Positions 45,850-56,762 of a DNA stretch of 64,000 nt are shown in pieces. Below the pieces are notes generated by a model. The model was not told the DNA's origin. It searched no databases and saw only the letters and a list, made by a program, of their open reading frames with translations. Numbering within the stretch: position 1 is the stretch's first letter; each line of letters opens with the position of its first letter. This stretch comes from Cupriavidus sp. WKF15 (GTDB lineage: Bacteria; Pseudomonadota; Gammaproteobacteria; Burkholderiales; Burkholderiaceae). Made by a program: the position numbers and the translations under genes. The stretch is taken from assembly GCF_029278605.1 (NCBI RefSeq), contig NZ_CP119572.1:1550001-1614000 (forward strand), in the 5' to 3' direction.

Positions 45850-47037
45850 ATGCATCGAATTACCATCCTCGGCGCTACCGGCTCGATCGGTGAAAGCACG
45901 CTTGACGTGGTGCGGCGCCATGCCGACCGGTATGCCGTGCATGCCCTGACCGCGCACCGGCAGGTGCAGAAGCTGGCGGCGAGTTGCATCGAGTTCCGGC
46001 CCGCCCGCGCCGTCGTGGGAACGCCGGAAGCCGCGAAGGAGCTGGAAGGGCTGCTGCGCGCGGCCGGTGTCACGACCGAAGTCAGTCACGGCGAGGCCGC
46101 ACTGGAGTCGGTCGCGAGCGACGCGCAGACAGACTCGGTCATGGCGGCGATCGTCGGCGCGGCGGGTCTGCGTCCGACCCTGGCGGCGGCCCGGGCGGGC
46201 AAGCGCGTGCTGCTTGCAAACAAGGAAGCGCTCGTCATGTCCGGGCGCATCTTCATGGACGCGGTGCGCGAACATGGTGCCACGCTGCTGCCGATCGACA
46301 GCGAGCACAACGCCATCTTCCAGTGCCTGCCGGCGAGCGATCAGCGCTATCGGGCCGGCGTGGCCAAGGTCGTGCTGACTGCGTCGGGCGGTCCGTTCCG
46401 TACGCGTGATCCGTCGACGCTGCATGACATCACCCCCGACCAGGCCTGCGCCCATCCCAACTGGGTCATGGGTCGCAAGATCTCCGTGGACTCGGCAACC
46501 ATGATGAACAAGGGCCTGGAGGTGATCGAGGCCCACTGGCTGTTCGCGGCGCCGGCCGAGCATATCGAAGTGCTGATTCATCCACAAAGCATCGTGCACT
46601 CGATGGTTGCCTACCGGGACGGTTCGGTGCTCGCGCAGTTGGGGAATCCGGACATGCGCACGCCGATCGCCTATGGCCTGGCCTACCCCGAGCGGATCGA
46701 TGCCGGCGTTTCCCCGTTGGACCTGGCACTGGCCGGTGCCCTGACTTTCGAGAAGCCCGACCTGGCGCGTTTCCCGTGTCTGGCGCTAGCCTTCGACGCA
46801 CTGCGCGCGGGCGGCGTGGCGCCTGCGGTGCTGAACGCCGCCAATGAGGTGGCTGTCGAGGCATTCCTCGAGGGCGGCATCCGGTTTACCGACATCGCAC
46901 GGGTGGTTGGCAACGTGCTGGAAAGTACACCTAACAGCGTGGCCGATTCGCTGGAAAGCGTGCTGGATGCGGACCACAGGGCGCGACAGGCAGCTCGCGC
47001 ATGTCTGCAGGAACTGACAACAAGGACCCCGCGCTGA
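45850..47037 (+). CDS. dxr: 1-deoxy-D-xylulose 5-phosphate reductoisomerase
   Basis: A 395-aa NADPH- and divalent-metal-dependent enzyme, the committed step of the MEP isoprenoid pathway. The N-terminal NADPH fold is [14 protein letters not shown]; metal and substrate residues are in [12 protein letters not shown]; later segments are [14 protein letters not shown] and [11 protein letters not shown]. It is 17 bp after cdsA. Confidence 0.97.
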   Translation: MHRITILGATGSIGESTLDVVRRHADRYAVHALTAHRQVQKLAASCIEFRPARAVVGTPEAAKELEGLLRAAGVTTEVSHGEAALESVASDAQTDSVMAAIVGAAGLRPTLAAARAGKRVLLANKEALVMSGRIFMDAVREHGATLLPIDSEHNAIFQCLPASDQRYRAGVAKVVLTASGGPFRTRDPSTLHDITPDQACAHPNWVMGRKISVDSATMMNKGLEVIEAHWLFAAPAEHIEVLIHPQSIVHSMVAYRDGSVLAQLGNPDMRTPIAYGLAYPERIDAGVSPLDLALAGALTFEKPDLARFPCLALAFDALRAGGVAPAVLNAANEVAVEAFLEGGIRFTDIARVVGNVLESTPNSVADSLESVLDADHRARQAARACLQELTTRTPR

Positions 47038-47157
47038 CGGCGCGGTCAGTGGCATCTGCGACAATGGCAGTGCCGCGGCGGTCGACGCCCATGAAGGGGC
47101 GGCCGGCCGCGCGGCCTGGCCAACGCCAGCCCGGCCAACTTTCCTGACGACCCTGCC

Positions 47158-48549
47158 ATGCAAACCGTAATCGCCTTTGTCGTCGCCCTCTGCGTACTGA
47201 TCTTCGTGCACGAGATGGGCCACTACCTTGCCGCGCGCGCTTGCGGAGTCAAGGTGCTGCGGTTCTCGATCGGCTTCGGCCGGCCGCTGCTGCGCTGGAT
47301 TTCCAAGGGAAGAGACCGCACGGAATGGACCGTCGCTGCCATTCCGCTGGGCGGCTACGTCAAGATGCTGGACGAGCGCGAGCGGGATCCCGCGCATGAT
47401 GCGCCGATCGACCCGGCCGAGCTGCCGCGCGCTTTCAACCGGCAGCCCGTGGCCAAGCGCTTTGTCATTGTCGCTGCGGGGCCGCTGGCCAATTTCGCAC
47501 TGGCGATCGTCCTGTACTTCGCTCTATTTACCGGCGGAATGCGTGAGCCCGCGCCGATCCTTGCCGCCCCCGCAAGCGGGACCATGGCTGCCCAAGCGGG
47601 CGTGCGCGAAGGCGATCGGGTGCTGTCGCTGCAGGCCAACGGGCGCGAAGAAGCCGTGCGTTCCTGGAACGAACTGCGCATGGCGGTATTCGCCGAAGGC
47701 TTTGGGGATGCGCGGGCCGTGCTGCGCGTGCGCGGTGCAGACGGCCGCGAGCGCGACCTGACGGTGGCTCGGCTGCCCAGTACCGGCAGCAATCCTGAGC
47801 TGGATCCACTTGCCGTGCTGGGCCTGTCGCTGAAGGGCGGCCCCGTGACGATCACCGAAGTCCTGCCCGGTTCCGCCGCGGAACGAGCCGGCCTGAAGCC
47901 GGGCGATCGGGTGGTGGCGTGGCAGGGCGCGCCACTCACCCAGGCGACGGAGCTCATCAAGGCGGTGCGTGCACAGCCGGGCCAGCGCGTGTCGCTGGGC
48001 ATCGAGCGCAGCGGCCGGCGCCTGGATATTCCGGTAACGCTCGACAGCGCGCGTCCCCGCGAGGGCGAGGCCCCTGGAACGGCGCCGGCTGGCAAGCTTG
48101 GCGCCGCGCTCAGCCAGGCGGTGCAGATGGAAACCGTGCGCTATGCGCCGGCACAGGCCCTGGCCCGCGCCGCCGGGCAAGTCTGGAGCACCAGCGTCCT
48201 TTCGCTGAAGCTGCTCGGCAAGATGCTGGTCGGACAGGCCTCGCTACAGAATCTGAGCGGCCCGCTGACCGTCGCGGACTACGCGGGACGTGCCGCCCAC
48301 CTCGGGGTGCAGGCCTTCGTCAGCTTCCTGGCGCTGGTCAGCGTCAGCCTCGGCGTGCTGAATTTGTTACCTATTCCGGTTCTGGATGGGGGGCATTTGC
48401 TGTATTATTGCGTGGAATTTTTGACTGGCAGGCCCGTCCCAGACCACTGGCAGGCAATGCTGCAGAAGGTAGGCATCGCCTGCATCTTGCTCCTGACTTC
48501 GCTCGCTTTGTTCAATGACGTCAGCCGGATGTTCCTGGCCAATGGCTAG
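47158..48549 (+). CDS. rseP: site-2 protease RseP
   Basis: A 463-aa intramembrane zinc protease that cleaves anti-sigma-E RseA and signal-peptide remnants. The HExxH motif FVHEMGHY has His18, Glu19 and His22, within the first membrane helix. Two PDZ domains (about residues 115-320) follow, then the third-helix LDG motif (IPVLDGGHLLYY) and a last helix. It lies 120 bp after dxr and directly before bamA. Confidence 0.96.
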   Translation: MQTVIAFVVALCVLIFVHEMGHYLAARACGVKVLRFSIGFGRPLLRWISKGRDRTEWTVAAIPLGGYVKMLDERERDPAHDAPIDPAELPRAFNRQPVAKRFVIVAAGPLANFALAIVLYFALFTGGMREPAPILAAPASGTMAAQAGVREGDRVLSLQANGREEAVRSWNELRMAVFAEGFGDARAVLRVRGADGRERDLTVARLPSTGSNPELDPLAVLGLSLKGGPVTITEVLPGSAAERAGLKPGDRVVAWQGAPLTQATELIKAVRAQPGQRVSLGIERSGRRLDIPVTLDSARPREGEAPGTAPAGKLGAALSQAVQMETVRYAPAQALARAAGQVWSTSVLSLKLLGKMLVGQASLQNLSGPLTVADYAGRAAHLGVQAFVSFLALVSVSLGVLNLLPIPVLDGGHLLYYCVEFLTGRPVPDHWQAMLQKVGIACILLLTSLALFNDVSRMFLANG

Positions 48550-48672
48550 GGACAGATATCGGCAAACAGGGCGATCGTGTTGCCGACACCGTCGCCCGGG
48601 ATGCTATTGACAGGCGCAGTCCCACGAAGCATCGGAGCGCAATCCTGGATGGAATCAAAGAGGGGATCAAAG

Positions 48673-51003
48673 TTGATCAGACATAAGCGCATCTCGCTGG
48701 GCTTGCTCGCGAGTGCCATTATTTCGGCCTGGAGCCCGGCGGGCTGGGCCGCCGATCCGTTCGTTGTCAAGGACATCCGCGTTGAGGGCCTGCAACGCGT
48801 GGAACCGGGTACGGTCTTTGGCTACCTTCCCGTCCGCGTCGGCGAGACGTTCACCGACGACAAGGGTGCCGATGCCATCCGCGCCCTGTACAACACCGGC
48901 TTCTTCAAGGACGTGCAGATCCGCGCCGAAGACGGCGTGCTGGTCGTCCAGGTGGAAGAGCGCCCGGCCATTTCGCAGCTCGAATTCGTCGGCATCAAGG
49001 AATTCGACAAGGACACGCTGCGCCGCTCGCTGCGAGCCGTGGGCGTTGCCGAAGCGCGCTACTACGACAAGGCCCTGATCGACAAGGCCGAGCAGGAACT
49101 CAAGCGCCAGTACGTGGCCCGTGGCTATTATGCGGCCGACGTGCAGACCACGGTGACGCCGGTGGACCGCAACCGCGTGTCAGTGGTGTTCAACGTGGAA
49201 GAAGGCCCGGTCGCCAAGATCAAGCAGATCAATATCGTCGGCAACAAGGCATTCAAGGAAAGCACGCTGCGCGACGAGATGCAGCTGTCCACGCCGAACT
49301 GGCTGTCCTGGTACACCAAGAACGACCTCTACTCCAAGCAGAAGCTCACGGCTGACCTGGAAGCGCTGCGCTCGTACTACCTGAACCGCGGCTACCTGGA
49401 ATTCTCCATCGAGTCGACCCAGGTGTCGATCACGCCGGACAAGAAGGACATCTACCTGACGCTGAACATCAAGGAAGGCGAGCAGTACAAGGTGTCCGAT
49501 ATCCGCCTGGCCGGCGAACTGCTCGGCAAGCAGGAGGAAATGGAAAAGCTGCTGCAGCTGAAGAAGGGCGATATTTTCTCGTCCGAGAAGCTGACGGCTA
49601 GCACCAAGTCCATTACCGACCTGCTCGGCACCTATGGTTATGCGTTCACCACGATCAACCCGCAGCCGCAGATCGACCAGGAAAAGCGCGAAGTCGCGCT
49701 GACGCTGATGGTCGACCCGGGCCGCCGCGTGTACGTGCGCCGCGTCAATGTGGTTGGCAACAGCAAGACCCGCGACGAAGTGGTGCGCCGTGAAATGCGC
49801 CAGATGGAAAGCTCCTGGTTCGACAGCGAAAAGCTGCAGCAGTCGCAGGCGCGTATCAACCGCACGGGCTACTTCACCGACACCAACATCACCACGGAAG
49901 ACGTGCCGGGCGCGCCTGACCAGGTCGATGTGAACGTCAATGTGACCGAAAAGCCGACCGGCCAGATCAGCCTTGGCGTGGGCTTCTCGTCCACGGACAA
50001 GCTCGTGCTGCAGGCAGGCCTGCGCCAGGACAACGTGTTCGGCTCGGGCACCAGCCTGGGTCTGGACGTGAACACGGCCAAGTCTTTCCGTACCATCGCG
50101 CTGACGCAGTACGACCCGTACTTCACGGTGGACGGCATCAGCCGCTCGACCGATATCTACTACCGTACGTCCCGCCCGCTGTACTACACCGGCGACCAGG
50201 ACTACAAGATCGAAACGGCCGGTGGCGGCTTCAAGTTCGGCGTGCCGTTCTCGGAAGTCGACACCGTGTTCTTCGGCATCGGCTACGAATGGACCCGTAT
50301 CTCGGTCTCGCCGAATACGCCGAGCCAGTACGTGAAGTTCCTTCACGACATCAACAAGCTCCCGGCCGGACAGACCGTGGGCACGGCCTCGCCGATCAAC
50401 AACTTCCCGTTCACGATCGGCTGGGCGCGTGACCGCCGTGACTCGGCGCTGGTTCCGACCAAGGGCCCCTACACCCAGGCGAACCTGGAAGTCGGGATCC
50501 CGGGCGGGGACGTGCAGTACTACCGTGCCAGCGTGCAGCAGCAGTACTTCTATCCGCTTTCGAAGGCCTTTACGCTCGCGCTTAACGGTGAAGTCGCCTA
50601 TGGCCACGGCTATGGCAATACGCCGTTCCCGGTGTACAAGTACTTCTACGCCGGCGGTATCGGTTCGGTGCGCGGCTACCAGACCAGCACGCTGGGCCCG
50701 AAGGACCAGAACGGCAACCCGGTGGGTGGTGCGTCCAAGATGATCGGTAACGTGGAATTCATCTTCCCGCTGCCGGGTTCGGGCGTGGACCGCACGCTGC
50801 GCCTGTTCACCTTCTTTGACTTCGGTAACGTCTACCAGGAAGGTGCGCCGCTGTCGTTCAGCGAGCTGAAGTACTCCACCGGTTTCGGCATGTCGTGGCT
50901 GTCGCCGATCGGCCCGCTCAAGATCAGCATGGGCTTCCCGCTGAAGAAGGATGTAACCGACAAGGTTCAGCGCTTCCAGTTCCAGATTGGCACCGCGTTC
51001 TGA
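48673..51003 (+). CDS. bamA: outer-membrane assembly factor BamA
   Basis: About 776 aa, the core of the beta-barrel assembly machine. A signal peptide ends near GWA-AD. Five POTRA domains follow (about residues 25-420), then the 16-strand barrel with the conserved (V/I)RGY element ([12 protein letters not shown]). The C-terminal residue is Phe, as expected. I prefer a TTG start at 48673 because AGGGG is suitably placed and LIRHKRIS begins the signal peptide directly; ATG 48649 is the alternative, adding eight residues. Confidence 0.95.
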   Translation: MIRHKRISLGLLASAIISAWSPAGWAADPFVVKDIRVEGLQRVEPGTVFGYLPVRVGETFTDDKGADAIRALYNTGFFKDVQIRAEDGVLVVQVEERPAISQLEFVGIKEFDKDTLRRSLRAVGVAEARYYDKALIDKAEQELKRQYVARGYYAADVQTTVTPVDRNRVSVVFNVEEGPVAKIKQINIVGNKAFKESTLRDEMQLSTPNWLSWYTKNDLYSKQKLTADLEALRSYYLNRGYLEFSIESTQVSITPDKKDIYLTLNIKEGEQYKVSDIRLAGELLGKQEEMEKLLQLKKGDIFSSEKLTASTKSITDLLGTYGYAFTTINPQPQIDQEKREVALTLMVDPGRRVYVRRVNVVGNSKTRDEVVRREMRQMESSWFDSEKLQQSQARINRTGYFTDTNITTEDVPGAPDQVDVNVNVTEKPTGQISLGVGFSSTDKLVLQAGLRQDNVFGSGTSLGLDVNTAKSFRTIALTQYDPYFTVDGISRSTDIYYRTSRPLYYTGDQDYKIETAGGGFKFGVPFSEVDTVFFGIGYEWTRISVSPNTPSQYVKFLHDINKLPAGQTVGTASPINNFPFTIGWARDRRDSALVPTKGPYTQANLEVGIPGGDVQYYRASVQQQYFYPLSKAFTLALNGEVAYGHGYGNTPFPVYKYFYAGGIGSVRGYQTSTLGPKDQNGNPVGGASKMIGNVEFIFPLPGSGVDRTLRLFTFFDFGNVYQEGAPLSFSELKYSTGFGMSWLSPIGPLKISMGFPLKKDVTDKVQRFQFQIGTAF

Positions 51004-51024
51004 TTCTGTAAAAGGATCTGTTTC

Positions 51025-51552
51025 ATGAATACAAAATCTAAATTGGTCAAGACCCTGAGCGCCGCCGCCGTGGCCGCTGCGGCACTGTGCGCCGCGGCAC
51101 CGGCCACGGCCCAGGAAGCCCGTATTGCCGCCGTGAATTCCGAGCGCATCCTGCGCGATTCGCAGCCCGCCAAGGCTGCGCAGGTCAAGCTGGAGCAAGA
51201 GTTCTCCAAGCGCGACCGCGAACTGCAGGACATGGCCCAGAAGATCAAGAGCATGGCCGACAAGCTGGACAAGGACACGGCCGTGCTGGCCGATTCCGAC
51301 CGCCAGCGTCGTCAGCGTGAAGTCGCGGACCTGGACCGCGAGTTCCAGCGCAAGCAACGCGAGTTCCGCGAGGACCTGAACCAGCGCCGCAATGAGGAAC
51401 TGGCCCAGGTGCTCGAGCGCGCCAACCGGGTGATCCGCTCGCTTGCCGAGCAGCGCAAGTACGACCTGATCGTGCAGGAAGCGGTGTATGTGAACCCGCG
51501 CATCGACATCACCGACGACGTGATGAAGGCGCTGAACGCTGGCGGCAAGTAA
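51025..51552 (+). CDS. skp: periplasmic chaperone Skp/OmpH
   Basis: A 175-aa periplasmic trimeric chaperone for unfolded outer-membrane proteins. The signal peptide ends near ATA-QE (residue about 30). The mature part begins ARIAAVNSERILRDS, then long charged coiled-coil tentacles (about residues 55-125), and returns to the beta core (YDLIVQEAVYVNPRIDIT). AAAGGA precedes the ATG. It lies 21 bp after bamA. Confidence 0.95.
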   Translation: MNTKSKLVKTLSAAAVAAAALCAAAPATAQEARIAAVNSERILRDSQPAKAAQVKLEQEFSKRDRELQDMAQKIKSMADKLDKDTAVLADSDRQRRQREVADLDREFQRKQREFREDLNQRRNEELAQVLERANRVIRSLAEQRKYDLIVQEAVYVNPRIDITDDVMKALNAGGK

Positions 51553-51585
51553 GCCGCTGTCCGTTTTTTTTTAGGAAGTACCGCC

Positions 51586-52674
51586 ATGCAGACACCCACA
51601 CTGGGGCAGCTCGCCACCGAGAACGGCGCGCAGGTTGTGGGTGATCCCGACCTCGCGATCGTCGGCCTGGCTCCGCTGGACCAGGCCGGTCCCGGCGAAC
51701 TCTCGTTTCTCTCCAATCCGCTCTACCTTTTGCAGGCGCTGGCTTCCAAGGCAAGCGCGGTGATCGTGTCGGCACAGGACCTGGAGCGCATCCGCGCCGA
51801 AGGGCAGGCCGATGGCCGCAACTGGCTCGTGGCACGCAATCCCTATGTTTGCTTCGCCCGGATCGCGCAGCGCTTTGACAAGGCCAATAGCGACGCGCGC
51901 ACGGGCATCGACCCGCGCGCCAGTATTGCCCAGGGCGTTACCGTTCCGGCTTCGTGCTTTATCGGGCCGAACGTGGTCATCGAATCCGGGGCGCGCATTG
52001 GCGAGCGCGTGCGTATCCTGGCCAACAGCTTCGTCGGCGCCAACGCGGAGATCGGCGACGATTCGCTGATCTACGCCAACGTCTCGATCTACCACCATTG
52101 CGTGGTCGGCGCGCGCGCGATCCTGCACAGCGGCGTCGTGATCGGTGCCGATGGGTTCGGCTTTGCGCCGGACATCGGTCCCGCCGGCGTCGAGTACGTG
52201 AAGATTCCGCAAACCGGCCGGGCAGTGCTTGGCAACGATGTCGAAGTCGGCGCCAATACCGCTATCGACCGCGGCGCGATGGCCGATACCGTGATCGAAG
52301 ACGGCTGCAAGATCGACAACCAGGTCCAGATCGCGCACAACGTGCGGGTCGGCGCGCGTACGGTGATTGCAGGCTGTGCCGCGGTCTCGGGCAGCACGCG
52401 CATCGGGCGCTTCTGCGTGATCGGCGGTGCCGCGAATTTCTCGGGGCACCTGACGATTGCCGATCGCACCACGGTGTCGGGCGGGACCTCGATCACCAAA
52501 TCCATTACCAAGCCCGGTGGCCACTTCACCAGCGTGTTCCCGTTCCTGCCGCATGGCGAATGGGAACGCAACGCCGCGATCGTGCGTGGCCTGACCAGGC
52601 TGCGTGAACGCGTCATGCAACTGGAGCGCCGCCTGCGCGGCCAGTCAGCCGGGACCCAAACCTCACAAGACTAA
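51586..52674 (+). CDS. lpxD: UDP-3-O-acylglucosamine N-acyltransferase
   Basis: A 362-aa acyltransferase that adds the second acyl chain in lipid A synthesis from acyl-ACP. An N-terminal uridine-binding domain precedes a left-handed beta-helix of hexapeptide repeats (about residues 105-320). The catalytic His region is [14 protein letters not shown]-terminal helix follows. It precedes fabZ by ten bases. Confidence 0.97.
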   Translation: MQTPTLGQLATENGAQVVGDPDLAIVGLAPLDQAGPGELSFLSNPLYLLQALASKASAVIVSAQDLERIRAEGQADGRNWLVARNPYVCFARIAQRFDKANSDARTGIDPRASIAQGVTVPASCFIGPNVVIESGARIGERVRILANSFVGANAEIGDDSLIYANVSIYHHCVVGARAILHSGVVIGADGFGFAPDIGPAGVEYVKIPQTGRAVLGNDVEVGANTAIDRGAMADTVIEDGCKIDNQVQIAHNVRVGARTVIAGCAAVSGSTRIGRFCVIGGAANFSGHLTIADRTTVSGGTSITKSITKPGGHFTSVFPFLPHGEWERNAAIVRGLTRLRERVMQLERRLRGQSAGTQTSQD

Positions 52675-52684
52675 GAGAATCATC

Positions 52685-53137
52685 ATGATCGCCGCCGAAA
52701 TCGACATCCGCCAGATCCTCAAGCTGTTGCCGCATCGCTATCCGATGCTGCTGGTGGACCGCGTGCTGGAATTCGAACCGCAGAAGCGGATCAAGACGCT
52801 GAAGAACGTCACTATCAACGAGCCGTTCTTCCAGGGGCATTTTCCCGAGCAGCCGGTGATGCCCGGCGTGATGATCCTGGAAGCGCTGGCGCAGTCGGCC
52901 GGCCTGCTGACCTTTGGCGCCGACATGGAGCGCAAGGAAGGCGCGCTGTACTACTTTGTGGGCATCGACGGCGCGCGCTTCAAGCAGGTCGTCTACCCGG
53001 GCGACCAGCTGCATATGAACGTGACCGTGGAACGCTATATCCGCGGCATCTGGAAGTTCAAGGCGTTCGCCACGGTGGACGAGAAGGTGGCATGCGAGGC
53101 GGAGCTGATGTGCACCGTCAAGCAGGCTGACGCCTGA
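52685..53137 (+). CDS. fabZ: 3-hydroxyacyl-ACP dehydratase FabZ
   Basis: A 150-aa hot-dog-fold dehydratase of fatty-acid elongation. Catalytic His52 ([11 protein letters not shown]) and Glu66 (ILEALAQ) are 14 residues apart, as in E. coli (His54/Glu68). The N-terminal [12 protein letters not shown] is typical. It competes with LpxA/LpxD for hydroxyacyl-ACP, which explains its place in the lipid A cluster. Confidence 0.97.
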   Translation: MIAAEIDIRQILKLLPHRYPMLLVDRVLEFEPQKRIKTLKNVTINEPFFQGHFPEQPVMPGVMILEALAQSAGLLTFGADMERKEGALYYFVGIDGARFKQVVYPGDQLHMNVTVERYIRGIWKFKAFATVDEKVACEAELMCTVKQADA

Positions 53138-53145
53138 GTCCACCC

Positions 53146-53166
53146 GCCCGCGGCAGGTCCGCGGGC
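53146..53166 (+). repeat. hairpin after fabZ
   Basis: GCCCGCGG (53146-53153) pairs with CCGCGGGC (53159-53166), loop CAGGT, in the 110-bp gap before lpxA. No U-tract; probably partial attenuation or an mRNA stability element. Confidence 0.35.
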
Positions 53167-53247
53167 ACGGCGGCTATCTGCCGCCACGCCTGGGCCGGGG
53201 CGGCCCCGCTCCCGGCCCCCAGACACCAGACCAACAGGACAGGACGT

Positions 53248-54051
53248 ATGACGCAAATCCATCCCACCGCACTGGTCGACCCGAAAGCAGAACTTGCGGC
53301 CGACGTGACCGTTGGCCCGTTTTCCATTGTCGGCCCGAATGTGCGGATCGGCAGCGGCACCAAGATTGGCGCGCACTCCACGGTGGAGGGCCATACCACG
53401 ATCGGCGAGGGCAATAATATCGGACCCTACGCATCTGTCGGCGGCGTGCCGCAGGACATGAAGTACCGCAACGAGCCGACGCGGCTCGATATCGGCGATC
53501 GCAACACGATCCGCGAATTCACCACGATCCACACCGGCACGGTGCAGGATCGCGGCGTGACCACGATCGGCAGCGACAACTGGATCATGGCCTATGTGCA
53601 CATCGCGCATGACTGCACGGTGGGCAACCACACGGTGTTCTCCAGCAACGCACAGATTGCCGGCCACGTGGAAGTGGGCGACTGGGCCATTCTTGGCGGC
53701 ATGAGCGGCGTGCACCAGTTCGTGCGCATCGGTGCGCATGCCATGCTGGGCGGCGCGTCGGCCCTGGTGCAGGACGTGCCCCCGTTCGTGATCGCGGCCA
53801 GCGACAAGAGCGGCAACAAGGCCACGCCGCACGGCATCAACGTGGAAGGCCTGCGCCGCCGCGGCTTCGACGCCGCGCAGATTGCAGCGCTGCGCCAGGC
53901 TTACAAGCTGCTGTACAAGTCGGATCTCAGCTTCGACGACGCGCGCAATGAAATCGGCGGCCTGCTGGCCCAGGCCGACGCGAGCGCCGCCGAACCGCTG
54001 CGGGCGTTCCTCGACTTCATTGCCGCGACCCAGCGCGGCATCGTACGCTGA
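53248..54051 (+). CDS. lpxA: UDP-N-acetylglucosamine acyltransferase
   Basis: A 267-aa trimeric beta-helix enzyme that begins lipid A synthesis by transferring 3-hydroxyacyl from ACP to UDP-GlcNAc. The catalytic His lies in [10 protein letters not shown] (about residues 118-127). [17 protein letters not shown] and the C-terminal helical tail ([17 protein letters not shown]) are conserved. Length is equal to family norm (262-267). Confidence 0.97.
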   Translation: MTQIHPTALVDPKAELAADVTVGPFSIVGPNVRIGSGTKIGAHSTVEGHTTIGEGNNIGPYASVGGVPQDMKYRNEPTRLDIGDRNTIREFTTIHTGTVQDRGVTTIGSDNWIMAYVHIAHDCTVGNHTVFSSNAQIAGHVEVGDWAILGGMSGVHQFVRIGAHAMLGGASALVQDVPPFVIAASDKSGNKATPHGINVEGLRRRGFDAAQIAALRQAYKLLYKSDLSFDDARNEIGGLLAQADASAAEPLRAFLDFIAATQRGIVR

Positions 54052-54064
54052 GACTGGCCCGGAC

Positions 54065-55273
54065 ATGGTCGACGCCGCGATTCGGGGCTCGCTGCCCGCC
54101 GGTACCGGAACCAATGCCAGTCGGCGTGGCACCATTGCCATGGTGGCTGGCGAAGCATCGGGCGACTTGCTGGCATCGTTGATGCTGGGCGGGCTCAAGG
54201 CCCGGCTGGGCGATACGGTCAGCTATGCCGGCATTGGCGGCAAGCGCATGATGTCGGAGGGCTTTGTCTCGCACTGGCCGATGGAAACGCTGTCGGTCAA
54301 TGGATACGTCGAGGTCCTGGGTTCGCTGCGCGAGATCCTGGCGACGCGACGCGCCGTCCGTGATTCGCTGCTGGCGAATCCGCCGCTGTGCTTCATCGGC
54401 GTGGATGCGCCGGACTTCAATTTCGGACTCGAGGTGCCGCTGCGCCGCGCCGGGATTCCGGTGGTCCATTTTGTCAGTCCGTCAATCTGGGCATGGCGGG
54501 GCGGGCGCATCCGTACCATCGCGCGCGCGGTCGACCATATTCTCTGCCTGTTTCCGTTCGAGCCCGAGATCTATGCCAAGGCTGGCATCCCGGCCACCTA
54601 TGTCGGCCATCCGCTGGCCGACGTGATTCCGATGGTGCCCGATATCGCAGGCGCGCGCGCGGCATTGGGCCTGCCGGGCGGCCACCGTGTGGTAGCGGTG
54701 CTGCCGGGCAGCCGGCAGTCCGAGGTGCGCAATCTCGGTGCCACGTTCTTTGCCGCCATGGCACGGATGCAGCGCATGGACCCGAACCTGGCATTCGTGC
54801 TTCCGGCGGCGAGCGCCCCGTTGCGTGCCATCGTGGAGAGCCTGCACCAGCAGTACCCGGAGCTTCGGCTGACGATTGTCGACGGCAACTCGCACCTGGC
54901 CATGGAGGCGGCTGATGTGGTGCTGCTGGCCAGCGGTACCGCGACGCTGGAAGCTGCGCTCTACAAGAAACCCATGGTGATCTCGTACAAGGTGCCCTGG
55001 CTTACCGCGCAGATCATGAAGCGACAAGGCTACCTGCCTTACGTGGGCTTGCCCAATATCCTGTCCGGGCGCTTTGTCGTGCCCGAGTTGCTGCAGGACG
55101 ACGCCACGCCTGAAGCGCTGGCGCGCGAGACGCTGCTGCAGCTCAATGACCAGGGCAATATCTCCTTCCTGTACGAACACTTCACGCGCATGCACGAGAC
55201 GCTCAAGTGCAATACGGCGCAGATTGCCGCCGACGTGGTGATCGACCTGGTGCGCGCAAGGGGGCTGCTCTGA
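54065..55273 (+). CDS. lpxB: lipid A disaccharide synthase
   Basis: A 402-aa glycosyltransferase joining UDP-2,3-diacylglucosamine and lipid X. It begins with a short extra N-terminus, then [12 protein letters not shown]; later motifs are [18 protein letters not shown] and GTATLEAAL. It lies 13 bp after lpxA, and its stop overlaps the rnhB start as TGATG. Confidence 0.96.
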   Translation: MVDAAIRGSLPAGTGTNASRRGTIAMVAGEASGDLLASLMLGGLKARLGDTVSYAGIGGKRMMSEGFVSHWPMETLSVNGYVEVLGSLREILATRRAVRDSLLANPPLCFIGVDAPDFNFGLEVPLRRAGIPVVHFVSPSIWAWRGGRIRTIARAVDHILCLFPFEPEIYAKAGIPATYVGHPLADVIPMVPDIAGARAALGLPGGHRVVAVLPGSRQSEVRNLGATFFAAMARMQRMDPNLAFVLPAASAPLRAIVESLHQQYPELRLTIVDGNSHLAMEAADVVLLASGTATLEAALYKKPMVISYKVPWLTAQIMKRQGYLPYVGLPNILSGRFVVPELLQDDATPEALARETLLQLNDQGNISFLYEHFTRMHETLKCNTAQIAADVVIDLVRARGLL

Positions 55274-55929
55274 TGGCTCGCAGCAAATCGCCGTCGCCGC
55301 AGATGGGGCTTGACCTTGCGCCGGCCGCGGCCAGCGTTCAGTTCCTGTGCGGCGTGGATGAAGCCGGCCGGGGACCGCTGGCGGGGCCGGTGTACGCTGC
55401 GGCGGTGGTTTTCGATCCGGGCAAGCCGATGATTCGCGGGCTCGCGGATTCGAAGGTCCTTACCGCGAACAAGCGCGAAGAGCTCTACGACAAGATCTGC
55501 GAGCGTGCGCTGGGCTGGCATATCGCCTTCGCCACCGTGGAGGAAATCGATACGCTGAACATCCTGCATGCATCCATGCTGGCGATGCAGCGCGCGGTGC
55601 AGGGGCTGGCAGAGAAGGGCATTATCCCGGACCTGGTCCAGGTGGACGGCAACCGCTGCCCGCAGGTGCCGTTCCCGGTCGAGGCGGTGGTCAAGGGCGA
55701 TGCGCTGGTCAAGGCGATCTCGGCGGCGTCTATCCTGGCGAAAGTCGCGCGGGACCGTGAGCTGCTGGTCCTGCATGATGCCTATCCGCAGTACGGCTTC
55801 GATGCCCACGTGGGCTACGCGACACCACAGCACCTGGCGGCGCTCGCACAATTCGGCGCCACGCCGCACCATCGTCGTTCTTTCGCACCCGTGCGCGAGG
55901 CATTGGCCCGCGGCCCGGTGGCCTTCTGA
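55273..55929 (+). CDS. rnhB: ribonuclease HII
   Basis: A 218-aa endonuclease cutting RNA in RNA-DNA hybrids, including single ribonucleotides. Catalytic Asp/Glu are in [13 protein letters not shown]; further acidic residues are in VDGNRCP and KVARDRELL. The start overlaps the lpxB stop (TGATG), indicating coupling. The gene order lpxB-rnhB is common in proteobacteria. Confidence 0.96.
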   Translation: MARSKSPSPQMGLDLAPAAASVQFLCGVDEAGRGPLAGPVYAAAVVFDPGKPMIRGLADSKVLTANKREELYDKICERALGWHIAFATVEEIDTLNILHASMLAMQRAVQGLAEKGIIPDLVQVDGNRCPQVPFPVEAVVKGDALVKAISAASILAKVARDRELLVLHDAYPQYGFDAHVGYATPQHLAALAQFGATPHHRRSFAPVREALARGPVAF

Positions 55930-55958
55930 GCGCGGCGCGCTCAACGAGACACTCACCT

Positions 55959-56744
55959 GTGAAGCACGTCACTTCGCGCGACAACGCGCTGTTCAAACAT
56001 CTCAAGGCCCTCGCCACGTCGACGCACCAGCGCCGCAAGGCAGGGCAGTCGCTGCTGGATGGCGTGCACCTCGCGCAGGCCTATGTCGCGGCGCTGGGGC
56101 AGCCGGTCAGCTGCGTGGTCTCGGAGCGCCACTACGACCATGCCGAAGTGGCGCCTTTGCTGGCCGGGATCGACAGCCAGCGGGTCGTCGTGCTGGCCGA
56201 CGCGCTGTTCGTGCAGATCAGCGGCGTGGCCAACGGCATCGACCTGATGCTGGTGATCGAGACGCCGGCCGGGCATCTGCCGGCGCGTATCGACGAAGAC
56301 TGCATCATCCTTGACGGCCTGCAGGATGCCGGCAATGTCGGGTCGATCCTGCGCAGCGCGGCGGCGGCGGGTATCCGTCACGCCTTCCTGGGCACCGGCT
56401 GCGCGTTCGCGTGGTCGATCAAGACGCTGCGCGCCGGCATGGGCGCCAACTTCCACCTGAATATCGTCGAGCATTGCACCATCGACATGCTGGCGCCGCG
56501 GCTGGCAGTGCCGCTGCTGGCGACATCGTCGCATGCCGATGCGGCGGTGTTCGATACCGACCTGCGCCAGCCGGTCGCATGGATCGTCGGCAACGAGGGC
56601 GCAGGCGTCAGTGCGGCATGGATGGAGCGCGTGGAACGCACCGTCGGCATTCCGCAGCCTGGCGGCCTGGAATCGCTGAACGTGGCTGCCGCCACCGCGA
56701 TCTGCCTGTTCGAGGCAGTGCGGCAGCGGCGCGCGAAGCTGTAG
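55959..56744 (+). CDS. TrmH/SpoU-family RNA methyltransferase
   Basis: A 261-aa 2'-O-ribose methyltransferase of the SPOUT class acting on tRNA or rRNA. An N-terminal substrate-binding region (residues about 1-95) is followed by the trefoil-knot domain with LDGLQDAGNVGSILRSAAAAG, IVGNEGAGVS and IPQPGGLESLNVAAATAICLFE, the three SpoU motifs. Translation starts at GTG 55959. Which nucleotide it modifies cannot be read from sequence. It is the last gene of the plus-strand run. Confidence 0.9.
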   Translation: MKHVTSRDNALFKHLKALATSTHQRRKAGQSLLDGVHLAQAYVAALGQPVSCVVSERHYDHAEVAPLLAGIDSQRVVVLADALFVQISGVANGIDLMLVIETPAGHLPARIDEDCIILDGLQDAGNVGSILRSAAAAGIRHAFLGTGCAFAWSIKTLRAGMGANFHLNIVEHCTIDMLAPRLAVPLLATSSHADAAVFDTDLRQPVAWIVGNEGAGVSAAWMERVERTVGIPQPGGLESLNVAAATAICLFEAVRQRRAKL

Positions 56745-56762
56745 CCGTAGCCGTAGCGCCGT

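Noticed and set aside
40408..56744. Translation, isoprenoid and lipid A gene run considered as an unusual cluster
   Set aside because: The order is a well-known conserved arrangement in proteobacteria; only the RNA elements around rpsB deserve comment.
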